From: Neolentinus lepideus HHB14362 ss-1
Taxonomy: Eukaryota > Basidiomycota > Agaricomycetes > Gloeophyllales > Gloeophyllaceae
Length of the DNA: 64,000 nt
Direction: 5' to 3'
Assembly (NCBI GenBank): GCA_001632425.1
Contig: KV425570.1
Coordinates: 1-64,000, forward strand
The translations under genes and the position numbers were made by a program. Positions within the stretch are counted from its first letter, which is position 1, and each line of letters begins with the position of its first letter. Under the pieces are notes generated by a model. It had not been told where the DNA came from. It did not search any database and saw only the letters and a program-made list of their open reading frames with translations. Positions 49,201 through 60,366 of this stretch are shown here, one piece after another.

Positions 49201-52200
49201 TTCAGAGCCGGTCACGATAAAGGTGGGCCGAAGAGCGGCAACATTTTCGAGGTCGGTGAGCGTGGGCTCGGCCGGGCAAGAAGAGACACGCAGTCCAAGA
49301 GCACTATACAAATCGAATACACTGCGACCGACGTCAGTGTTTGCATGCGTCACAAATATGGAAGCTTCGCTAAGTCGTTCTGGATGGATAAAATGAGCGG
49401 CTCCGACTGATACTACCGCCACAGCTTGCGCGAAGATGGGTGGGACGGAGGAGAGATCAACATCGACGATAGCTCCAGAATGAACAACAGCAACATTGGA
49501 TATCGGCCCGCTGATAATGCCTGATACGGATCGCGATTCGCCTACCGGCTGGCCAACGAACGCCCACAATCGAGAAGTTACTTGCGAAACGCCGACGACG
49601 TTTACGAGGACATGGTTCCGCGGCACTCGGGGCACTGAAACCTGCTTGACATGGACACCATCATACACCCAAGGCAAGTCCGATTGGAGTGCTGCGCTCG
49701 ATGCTGGGGGTTCCGAAGGCACGATCCTCGGCACGTTGACCGTACCATCCTCTTGAACGTACACCTCGTCTTCGCAGTTGCTCTTCAGCAAACGATCCGT
49801 AGCGCCGGACCTTTCCTGCGCCGACCATGACGCAGGGAAGACGGCTGACCGCACATTCCAGAACGGATATTCCTTCCCGAGGGATCGAGAGAAACCAAGA
49901 ACGGCATGGCCATCTAAGCCTGCAGATGCAGTGAACAAGAGAGTCAAACGCGTAGTAGAATCCAGCGTCGTAAGGCGGCGCTGAATGTCCATCTCGATAC
50001 CTCGAGTGTATTCGATGACAATAGCATCTTTCGCGCCATGATGCACTTCGCCGTTTATCTCGCCATTCGGCCTTGCATGTCCGTTACCGTCGTGCGCATG
50101 TCCATTGCCCTCGTGCGCATGTCCGTTCGTCTTGATATGGTCATCGCTGACGACTCGCGAAAGCGTGATTTCAGTTGGAACGTCGACTACCTCGAAGCGC
50201 TTCTCCACCTTCTCAGGGATGTGGCCATGACGTGCAACTACCATTGACTCGATAGTACAGAGCGGAACACCATCCGTGCGGACGATAGTGAAGTCATACG
50301 TGATTGCCTCTGAATCGAGGTTAGAAACAAGTACAAAGAGATACACTTCCAAGACTCACCCGGAGACCAAGCGGACATAATACCGTGCGCGAATACAGTC
50401 TTCGGGAATGGCTTCTCGAACAGGGCGTTGTGAACAGTAAATGCTCCGACCTTGGCTGGTAAGTAATACCGGGTCTTGTCCCAGTAACAGGTCAGAATTG
50501 GATGGACCATCACATGTAATGCACCGTCAAGGATTGCCGGATGAAGATGATACTCATCCAGGCTGGAAGGAAATCAGCGGATGGAAGCTACTATCACATG
50601 ACATGTACTCACTCAGGAATATCTCCCTCGTCACCACGGACCTCAACGAGAACTTCTTCCCGTCCCTGAGCATCCAGTCCTCGATAGCAAGCCTTGACTC
50701 TTTGATACATCGGTCCATATTGAGCAAAGCTAGCGAAACCGTCGTAGAAGTCTACCAGAACAAGCGGTCAGAGCAATGTAGGATCGGTTAGAAAGAGATC
50801 CTTACTTTTCATCTCGATAGGAGCCAGACGGCTTAAGATCGGTTCCAGCGCAAGGGAAGCCGGGCTTTCACTGGGGCGATCCATCGAGAGATACCCTTTG
50901 GCATGAAGACGGTCATACTGTGCGGAGGGTCAGAGATATCCACGTCAGCGCAACAGGAAAATCTACCTGTAGGGGCCACCTCCTTGCAATATCTGTCGGA
51001 GCTGCGCTGTGGACAGCCCACTTACGACCCTCCAGCTTGATCTCCACTGGCGTGGGTCGCTCGAACGATAAGGCGATTATGGAAATAAACTCGACGTCAA
51101 ATAGCCTTCTAGCACCAAATTCGAGAGCCTGAACAAAGCGTCGTCAATAGAGGAGAGAACCCGACTGTCGTGAACGAACCATTTCGAGATAGCCAGCAGC
51201 GGGCATGATGGGCTCGTCCTTGATGACATGTTCCGCTAGAGCCGGGTGTGTTTTGACGTTGACCTGCAGCTGAGGGTAGTTGAGGGGACCGTTGCGATGT
51301 TGTTTCATCCTGGTAATCTCTCGCGACAAGCCAACGTATGGCACATCCCTGCGAGCGAACGGATAAGGTGCCTGGGGCAACTCAGTCTCGGTGTAACAGC
51401 CAGACAGACGGTCGAAGTCGACAGTGTGGTAGCCTGCGACTACGAGCTTGCCGATGAACTCGACGAGACCATGCAGCTCGACAGGGGCCTGACCCTTCTT
51501 GGGCCTTCGCAGAGGGCAGAGAACGGGAACGTCCTTCCCTACCATAGACGACAAGTATCCACTAAGGACGGGGTGCGGACCAAGTTCGATATAGACTGCG
51601 TTCGGGTGTTTGCCGTGGAGTACCTTCACCGCTTCAGCAAATCGCACAGGTCCCCGGGTGTTGTCCCAGAAGTATTGTGCGTCGGGCGTGTTACTGAATA
51701 ATTCCCCGCTCTCCGTAGAATAGATCTCGACCGACGGTGCTTCGGTCGGGTATCGAGAGAAGACATCACCTACAAGCTTCTGATACTCGTCTTTGCAAAT
51801 ATCCATCATGGCAGAGTGTACCGGAATGCGAGTACGTAGACGTCTAGCAAAGATGCCCTTCGCCTCCGCTGCCTGAACGGCGAGATCGATGTGCGACGCC
51901 TTGCCGGATAAGGTAATGGCTCCAGGAGTATTGTAGCAGCCTATCTCAAGGGAACCGAAGCCAGCCTCGGATATGACGGAAACAATGATCTCTCTGCCTT
52001 GCTCTTCGGAGCAGTTGACAGCCGCCATCGTACCATCGGTAGTCTCGAGTAAGGACATAGCTTTACCTCTCGCAATAGCCAGCTCGAGAGCAAGCGCCTT
52101 GCTCCCTGAACCAGACGCGTAGAGAACTGCTGTTTCCCCAGCAGAATGACCGATCACTGCGTCTGGTTTAATCCCTAGACTGACGAGAGTGTCGAAGAGC

Positions 52201-54483
52201 GCCAGCTGCACCATCGTCAAAGCAGGAAGGGTAATCGCGATCGGCCAGATCTCCCCGAGACTGTCCTCCTGAGGCGTCTCGGAGAAAACTCCAGTACTCT
52301 GAATAAGGGATCTACCCGTGGCCTTCTCATACACCTGGTCCAATTCAAGGATGGTCGATTGGAACACAGCATTGGTCTTGAAAAGTTCTCGGCCCACTAA
52401 ATAGCAATCAATATTGTGCAATCAGATAAGATGTAAGAAAACGTACTGTCGAAGTACTGTGGTCCCTGACCCGAGAAGACAAAGACTAACGGGACGGACG
52501 ACTTATGAGAAAGTACAGGCTCCGCAAACTGTGACACCTTGCCGTCCTTGGCAACAGCAAACGAACGCCAGGGCATGGAACGAGCACGGCGGCCGTACAG
52601 ACGGGTAAGCTGGTGACGGACGTCGTCCGAGTACGTCCCCTTGAGACTGTCACCGATGTCCTTCGTAGACCGAGGCGAGAGACCACCAGCAATCAGGACA
52701 GCAGGGACCTCGCTCATGTCAACGCGCCAGAAGGCGCGCTCTCTAGCAGGCCGAGCGGGTGGACTCTCCAGCACGCAGTGCCCGTTCGCACCGCCGATAC
52801 CCGAGCTCGTCATTGCGACGAGAGACTGACCAGTGGGCGCGCGACATTTCAATGGCTCTGCTTCCGTAGGCACGTGTATCCGATATTCGTCCCACTTGAT
52901 CTTCGGATTCCGCTTCTTCAGATTCACGTTGGGCGGGATCAGTCCTGTCTTGAAGATCAGAGAAACTTTGCAAAGGGAGGCCAAGAACGAAGAGATTTCG
53001 AGATGGCTAGTATAAATATCAGTTAGCGCTGTTCATAACTCATATGCCCAGCGTACCCCAAATTTCCCTTGAGACTACCCATCACTAACTCGTCGTCTCG
53101 CGAGAACTCCGCACCGATCCAGTTAACCTCGGTGGGATCGCCCTGAGCGGTACCTATGACACGAAACCGAGTGAGCCGTGAAAAAGGATATCGAGACTTT
53201 CCACAGACCTGTGGTATGTGACTCGATGAAATCTACTTCTCGTGGCGATCGCTCTGCCTGCCGGAATGCGCGCTGCATGGCATCCTTCTGGGCGTCGGCA
53301 ACCGGGGCATGAATGGGAGCCAACTGACCGGAGGAGTTGACACCTGTACCGAGTATCTACCAGACAAGTTAAGAGGCAGTCAAAATCCTAGATTATAAAA
53401 ATACGCTTACACTGCCATAGATCTTGTCGCCGTCACGCAGCGCTACATCTAGAGGCTTAAGCACGACTGATACGACACCCTCGCTGCGACTGAAGCTAAA
53501 CACCCGAGCGCCTGGGTTAGCAGCTAACGGGATGATTTCATAGAAAACCCTAACCCATTGGCCGACGCGTCGAAAGGCTTGCACTTCCCGTCAGGAGACA
53601 GTACGCCAGTAACTTGACTATATGTAAGCCACTCCACAAATCTAGAAGTCGAACGGATATGCGGTCAGTAAAGTCGTGACATAATGTTAACACGTGCACG
53701 TGCCTGTGATTAATCTGACTTCCTCCGACGACTGCGGCATCGCACTCGCCATTGCGCAGTGCCTGCACAGCCAGGTGAGTCGCGTAGAGACTCGAGCTGC
53801 ATGCTGTGTCAACAGGAACCGTGGGTCCCCGGAGATCAAGATGATAAGATACTCGATTAGCAATTGTTGATGGGGCGTAAGCGAGTGATGCTCTGGCCTC
53901 GGCGTCATCCTGGACCAACGTGTTCGACAAAAATCGACAAACAGGAACGTGGATGAACTTACGTGACCCGAGACCGCAAACAGGTCATGTGCCACACCGG
54001 ACATATAACAACCAACATTCTTGCCCCTGTAGTCGATTCCCGAGTCGACAAGACTCAGAAATGTCGTTTCGATGAGCTTGCGAGTGCTGACAGGCATGAG
54101 ATGCGCATCCCTGCCCGTGATGCCGAACTCGAAGTAATCGAAGAGGTTAAGATCCTTAAGGAAGGATCCAGTGTCAGGAACAACGCGACCCAGCGCATTT
54201 CCTCGAAGACTATTGATAGCGAATGAGTAATCGGATCGAAAACACGAGTAAAGACACACTATTCAGTGTTGAATCTCTCTATGGGGATTTTCTCATAAGA
54301 TTCTCCTTTATCGAACAAGAACTTGCAAAAAGACGCTAAGTCGAGGTTTGCTGCGCTATTCGCACCCGCTGGAAGCTCGGCAGCTATCCCGACCTAGTTG
54401 AGACATTGAGCTATGTTCTCGGAAAACACTTATGGCAGACTTACAATGGCAATTGGGATACAGCCAGTCCTTGATACCGACAT
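46281..54483 (-). CDS. Reducing polyketide synthase with terminal reductase
   Basis: An iterative type I PKS of about 2,400 residues. The start is ATG 54481-54483 ([20 protein letters not shown]) and the stop TAA 46281-46283, with many short introns and no break found. Order: KS (Cys in [10 protein letters not shown] at 53800-53802, histidines in SHTTGT and GNLGHLEIS), AT (IGHSAGE near 52,140), DH ([10 protein letters not shown] and [11 protein letters not shown]), a His-rich linker, a degenerate ER (about 49,060-49,700, no glycine-rich cofactor loop), KR (GGLGSLG, SSVSAMF, NYARANT), one ACP (YGLDSLSA, Ser near 47,911) and a Rossmann terminal reductase (GTRGSLG, YASSAG, YSESK). No methyltransferase and no thioesterase are seen. 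The expected product is an unsaturated chain released as aldehyde or alcohol. GMC and flavin monooxygenase genes precede it in the same orientation. Confidence 0.92.
50035..50140 (-). repeat. His/Gly-rich tandem repeat inside PKS
   Basis: The coding strand encodes a short tandem of the heptad NGHAHEG / NGHAHDG / NGHARPN followed by [10 protein letters not shown], in the linker after the DH domain. It is visible as repeated blocks around gcgcatgtcc on the plus strand. Confidence 0.8.
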
Positions 54484-54527
54484 GTTTGCCCGTGTCGAAG
54501 TTACGACTAGGGTTAGCTATGGTTGGG

Positions 54528-54535
54528 ATATATAT
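54528..54535 (-). promoter_or_regulatory. TATA box of the PKS
   Basis: ATATATAT about 45 bp upstream of the assigned PKS start codon on the minus strand. Its position supports the chosen start. Confidence 0.45.
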
Positions 54536-56797
54536 GTGGCCCAAAGGACATGGCATCTTTATGGGAACCCGGTACGGCGATCGCAGTATCATTGTCTTCA
54601 CCAAAGGAAGCAAGCGCTGATAATCAGAATGGTTGACAATGTGGCTCCCGCATGCGCAGGGATGGCGTAGCAGCCACTTACATGTAACTGGTAGACGCGT
54701 GTGATCAGAACGTCGAACTTCCAATACCAATCGAAATCTCTGCGGAGACTTCTGGAGAATCCTTCAGGCCACATATTGTTTTGGCAATATCTACGCACGT
54801 CCCGATAGGTTGTCATTTCACCTCGGAACGACCCTGTCCGACCTTAATATCTTTTATTGTTACCCCGCACTTCCTGCATCCACGGAGTCGGACGGAAGAT
54901 CCGGAGCTGTGATGAGCGGCGCCTTTGTCTGGAATAAGAGATGCCATGGCAAGGACTATGTATCAGAACGACTTTGCATTTACTGGCTGACTGACATCCA
55001 ACTTACCAACAGTATCAGATGATAAACAATGTGCCGAACAAAATCTTTGCATCAACAGAATTCCATTAACATATTACTCACCTCTCACTCCGGCACGTTA
55101 TTCCACATTCACCGCGTAGATATGGAAAAACTGATGCGAACTCTTGAAACGCGATGTAAGATGACCCAGTCGATGTGATCAGAAATGTGTGAACTAGAAT
55201 AGTGCATCGATTACGACAATCCAGTTCTTGACGGAGTAACAGATTCAGGTTCAACCACGCGACCTTCTTCAGCCACTTCGTGTCGATCATGCCGCACATA
55301 TACCATGGCCAGAAGGTGGTTGCATCGCAGTACTCATCTACATAGCATCAATGTGATCGAGTCGTTTTTTCCGTTTATCTGTGACTCCTGGAAATCAAAA
55401 TGTCAGTCGGCGTCGGCCTTCTTACCATCATTCTCACGTTGGCTCGCTGTACAGACAAACACCCAGTACATCGTTTATGTAAGTGAAGACAAACTCGACA
55501 TCTTGCCGGTCTACAATGAAACGGGACCTACCGTGTCCTGCAATCAAGGCCTTTGCGTGCCTTTGGGGTACCTATCTCATGATGTTGATAATTCGAACCA
55601 GCGATCTAGTCACACAACGTGCGTATTCCTCCTGAACCACCCTGAGAGTTCCTGACGACTTCGGAGTACGAGAATTACTGGGCAGTGACCATACAGTCGC
55701 TCACCAAGATCATCTGTCATGAGAATCGCAGCAGTAGAGTACGATTGGGCCACTTCAATCCGGTTTGTGGGACCCGATCATATCGCAAATATGTGATCTG
55801 TCTCTACTGCTAAATTGACAATTTCGAATTAAGATTTCCAGTCGGTTTGCCAGTTTCACATGCCTCGGCAGTCAGTACGTACCGCAAACACTAAAAGAGT
55901 CGACGTCTACTATTTACTTTTTTCACCCGACAATACACCTTGAATCTCAGGTCTGGCCATAACACACAATTACACGCGGAATATCACGATCGTTCGCCTC
56001 ACCAGGTCCGATCAGTAGTACTGCATGAAGGAGTCAGTCAAGACACGAGCCGCAATTGTGGCAAGAGATGTTTCTCTACTCTCCGAGAGCAGTTCTTCTA
56101 CGAAAACTTCTTTAATAATCGTTCATTATGCCTAATACATTGACATCCGCCCTTGGGCGTCATGGACACGGCTCTTGTCGTCAACGACATGAGAGACGGC
56201 GGGCGGAGCTCGGAAGATTCGAAACAATCTCGCATCTTCCTGTCAAGGTCGCACGCGCGGAAAGTGAGGTGCCAGAGGACCGAGGTCCTAACTCAGGGAG
56301 TTGGATCACTTAATTTGAAGCATGGTCAACGCAAGACCTGATATCTCTCAGCTATGATAATATACACCCCAGGACGGCGTGAAATTTACAGGAATCTCAC
56401 ATGGTAAAGACGGTCCCATGCTGATGCACACATGGAAAACAATGCACCGCGCGGAGCGAGCCAAGGAAGAGCATTTCCACGAGCCACGGATATGTACGTT
56501 GCACATACCCTTCTTTTCACGCAGATGCTGTCTCGGTCGCACAGTTCGTCAAGCTCAGAAAGTCTGCTGAAACTCTAAAGCCAATAGACTTTTAGGATTC
56601 GCGTATCGGCATCGCACGTCGCCAATGCGGCAGTTTAAACCATTGAACCAGGCTTACCAGCTCCACGCAAGTAATCGTACCAAGTGGTGGATATCCAAAA
56701 TCTAACTCGACGGAGCGCCAGGCTTCCTCTACACAACTTAAATACAAAAAATCTCTCTGTATAGTTAGTACATTCTTACGATCCAATGCAGACTTCT
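54536..56797. other. 2.3 kb region upstream of PKS
   Basis: Between the PKS start and the 3' end of the flavin monooxygenase gene. Short frames on the minus strand (near 54,600-54,820 and 55,080-55,300) have a vague resemblance to membrane-protein fragments but no motif strong enough to call. It should contain the PKS promoter. An unrecognised small gene cannot be excluded. Confidence 0.4.
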
Positions 56798-59194
56798 TCA
56801 TACGCGAGGGTAATACCAAGCCCTCGTACCAGGCTTGCCCTCTACTTCAGCGACAGTCATACCATTACCCAGCCAACGCAGGAGGCTAGCCCGGTCGTCA
56901 ACGCTGCCGTCGAGGTAGGTGTAGTCGTAGTCCTCATAGCGGGGCTGCTCGAGCACACGGAGATGATGGAGCGTCGAACCTGACATAGAGCCCGTTAGTC
57001 TGACAAGTACCCGGCACTCTTCATTCGCGTACCAGGCCACAATCCCGTAATCCTACCGTCCGGCTTGCCGTTCTTGTACCAACTCGGGCACTACATTCAT
57101 CAGTAAGCTTATAGTGCCAAAGCCCCAGATGAGAAGGACGCACATTCTTCCCGAAGATCGTCCTCGGGAAATACGCATCACAGTACGCCTGAAACGCCTC
57201 AACCGCCTTCTTCTGCACCGCCATCGTCTTGATACGCTGATACTGCATCTTCCTAATGCACTGAGTCACATACTCTCCCTGCTTCTCGAGCATGGGTATC
57301 AGCGGGCCAACCGCAATTCCCGTGTTCGGACCACCAATCTGGAACCTACAGTGATTGAGCGGATCCGAATAGCAATATCACGCAGTAGATAACACGACAT
57401 ACCAGTTAGGGAACCCATCCTGACTGATACCGAGGTACGTCTTGGGGTAGTCTGCCCACAAGTCCTGCAGGTTCATTCCCTTCCGACCCAAGATAGGGAA
57501 GCGCGGCTTGCACGAGGTGTCAAAACCAGTGGCAGCGACGATGACATCGTAGGGCCTATGTGTACCATCGGCTGTCTCGATCCCGTCCTCCGTGATGCGT
57601 TTGATTTCGGTATTGATGAACGAGGCCTAAACGACGCGCCAACAAAGTTTATACATCTGCCCACATTAGTATATAAAAGCACTCACGTTCGGCGCAGTCT
57701 ACAATTCGATAAAAACATAGCCATAAGTCCAACTTTCCCGAAGATCAGATCCAAACTTACCAAAGCCTCGAGGTAACCAATACCTGGCGTCAGCCTCCGA
57801 CAGCTAACAGGGAAGTCGGGCTAACAATCGAGTACGCGCCTAAACATCAACATCAATCCTCCGATCAAGGATCACTCACAATCAAGTTCTCAGCAATATC
57901 GGGACGTGCAGCCAGCCGTGCCTTCATCGCTTCCTCCAGACCCTTCCGTGCCATGTTCTGGAAGTCGCTCCCGTCGAGCGTGAGCGGGAAGAACGTGTTG
58001 CACGCGTCTTCAAGCTGGTAGCGGAATTCCTTGTACTTCTCCTTGTCGGCGAAGTCCTTGAGCTCTTCTTCCGTGAAGACATCTAATTGGTGTACGGTGA
58101 GCGACAGTCTGGAAAGGGGCAAAAGGACGGTAGCGACATACGGTTTCCAGTCTTACCGTCGGGGTATTGATCAACAGGAACGAAGGGTTGATAGATCCAT
58201 GTCTTTCCTCGGATGTAGTTGTCGATACTCTTGACATAGGGTTGCAAGGCGGGAGCGACTTGGGTAGCACTAGAGCCCTATACCAACGGAGTTTACACTA
58301 GAAATATATGAAGCATACACGGTACTCACATATCCAATAACAGCCACCCGACGATCTTTCCAAGCATCACCAGCAGGCTCAAGATCCCACGCAGCAGTGT
58401 GGACGCTGGAAAGAGATACACAGGGCTGATGTGGACGTAAGGACATATAGACTTACATTTTGCCCTTGAACGTTTCAATACCCTCAATTGCCGGATCCCG
58501 TCTGTGGTTCAGAGCACCAGTTGCCGAAATAACGACGTCCGCAAGATCGGTGATGACTTTGTTGTTCGCAATATCGCGAACCGTTACAGTCCATTTCCCG
58601 GCTGATTCGTCCCATTCCGCTTTGATGACTTCGTGTTCGAGCTGAAGCCATTGTTCGTTAATGATTGAAGACCTGTGCGGGGAAGAAGTGTACCTTGATC
58701 TTATTCTGCAAACCAATTTTTGCGGCACAATCGCGAAGATACGCATGGAGTTCGGAACCGTCGGCGTAGAACTTGCTCCATTGCGTCTGGACATCGGAAT
58801 TTGATGAGTAACCGGCTCGGAGCTGACTGAAATGCACTCACATTCTCCACGAAAGTGAACTGGTATGCGTGAGCCGGACTAAGTATTTCAGACGTCAATA
58901 CTTGCAGAGTCACCAAATAGCAGAAACACTTGCACATCGCAAGCAACTCCCGGATAGTGGTTCTCATACCACGTTCCGCCGACTTGATCGTTCTTTTCAT
59001 AGAGCACGAACTCTACATTCTCCGTGCTTTTGGACAGATGATACGCCGCAGCAAGACCGGAAAATCCGGTCCCCACTATTTTTCTGTGAGATCGCGCAGA
59101 GCTCCAAAGACCAGGGAAACATACTGATGATCACCCTCATAGGGCGGGCATAGTCGATGGGCTCCTCAAGAATGGTCAGCTTAGAAGACGACAT
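56798..59194 (-). CDS. Baeyer-Villiger-type flavin monooxygenase
   Basis: An FAD- and NADPH-dependent class B monooxygenase that would insert oxygen next to a carbonyl, turning ketones into esters or aldehydes into formates or acids. It starts [20 protein letters not shown]. The FAD loop is [16 protein letters not shown] followed by [22 protein letters not shown]. The Baeyer-Villiger fingerprint FxGxxxHTxxW appears as FKGKIVHTAAWD across an intron. The NADPH loop is VAVIGYGSSATQ, and [11 protein letters not shown] follows later. The end is [10 protein letters not shown] with the stop at 56798. About 560 residues, roughly nine introns, no break seen. It lies between the GMC and PKS genes in the same orientation, making it the most likely tailoring enzyme of the polyketide. 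An N-hydroxylating class B enzyme is the main alternative, but the fingerprint favours Baeyer-Villiger activity. Confidence 0.9.
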
Positions 59195-60366
59195 AATGAA
59201 ACCGAGTTTCTTTCGGTAAAAGATTCTTAGACCAACGGAAGATGTCCGGCATCTTATATTACTTCGTCAGATACATGTGCGGTGGATGATCGACGAGATG
59301 CCATGAATATGCCTCCAGCGTGCAGTTCTGAATAGAAGATCGGTGCGTGACTCTTGGACCGGGAAAATGTACTTTGCTCCCATGATAGAGATCAGAACCG
59401 AAGGTCTGCACTGGGACGGGACCTGGACCCTATGGTGCACATTCTGAGAACTGGAATAATTGGACCCGGAAAGGGTCTAGGAAACGCGCATTCGGTTACA
59501 CGATCAGTACTTACTAGTATTGGTTGATAGCCATCTGACAGACCCCGTATCTTTATGAAACCAGTGATCTATGATCGCGTATATGTAAAAGATGTACGTG
59601 ACTGATTCACACTGATGGATCGGCAACTGATGGAAGAAGATATTGGTATGGAGATGACCAGCAGGGCCGGGTGCTGCAGCCCGAATTTTACAATGTTGCA
59701 GAGAGCTCCACCCCGAATATTGGGTGACTTCCCGTAAGGATTTAGAACCGCTCTCTAAATCCTAGATTCGATTCTAAAATGCATCAAGCCGAGACGCGGG
59801 CCCGTTTCTAAAGTTTAATCTAGATTCTAGAGACACGCCCTTCCTAGATATCTAAACGCCTTAAAGTCTCGCCTAGCATCGACTGAGGTCCGTGTATCAC
59901 AGAAACTACGTGTACGTCGCTAATGTGTGCTTTTTTGAGTCATACATTTTCTATAAGAGGCACTAGCCGTCATGGAATCGTCGTTACCTACCGATGGGCT
60001 AAACGTCTCTATCCTGAACTTTACAGCGCGGGACGCAATGCGACCAGGAACTTTGGTGACGTTGAGAACCGCAAAACTTAGGATTTTTATCTTACGGTAA
60101 GTCAGCCATTACTGTGGAACATCCTGGGGGTGGCCATAATGAAAACAATAGAAACAATAGAAACGCTAATGCAAGCACTGCGAAAAGTCCAAGAATAGTG
60201 GCCAGACATACACCGACATGTGCTCAGTCGTCACAGTCATCCATTTGTATAGACAAGTAGGGGAATACATCCGTTTTGTTCTTTTCATCTATCCAAATTC
60301 CGTCTAAATCAGCACAAATCGAACGAGCCCGATTTCAGCGAATCAACCCCAAGGTATTGAATACAT
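59195..60366. other. Intergenic region with inverted repeat
   Basis: Between the GMC gene 3' end and the flavin monooxygenase start, both on the minus strand. It holds the monooxygenase promoter. No coding sequence was seen. The part around 59,735-59,870 has several related TCTAAA/TAGATTCTAGA-like blocks, including the hairpin listed separately. Confidence 0.5.
59738..59762. repeat. Perfect 9-bp inverted repeat
   Basis: The left arm at 59738-59746 and the right arm at 59754-59762 are exact reverse complements around a 7-nt spacer. Further diverged copies of the same tctaaa/tagattc blocks follow up to about 59,860. It may be the remnant of a small mobile element or a binding site. No function is shown. 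Confidence 0.5.

Noticed and set aside
54598..55299. Possible membrane-protein (DUF6534-like) fragments upstream of the PKS
   Set aside because: Resemblance rests on a few hydrophobic or aromatic residues. No continuous splice model or clear motif was found.
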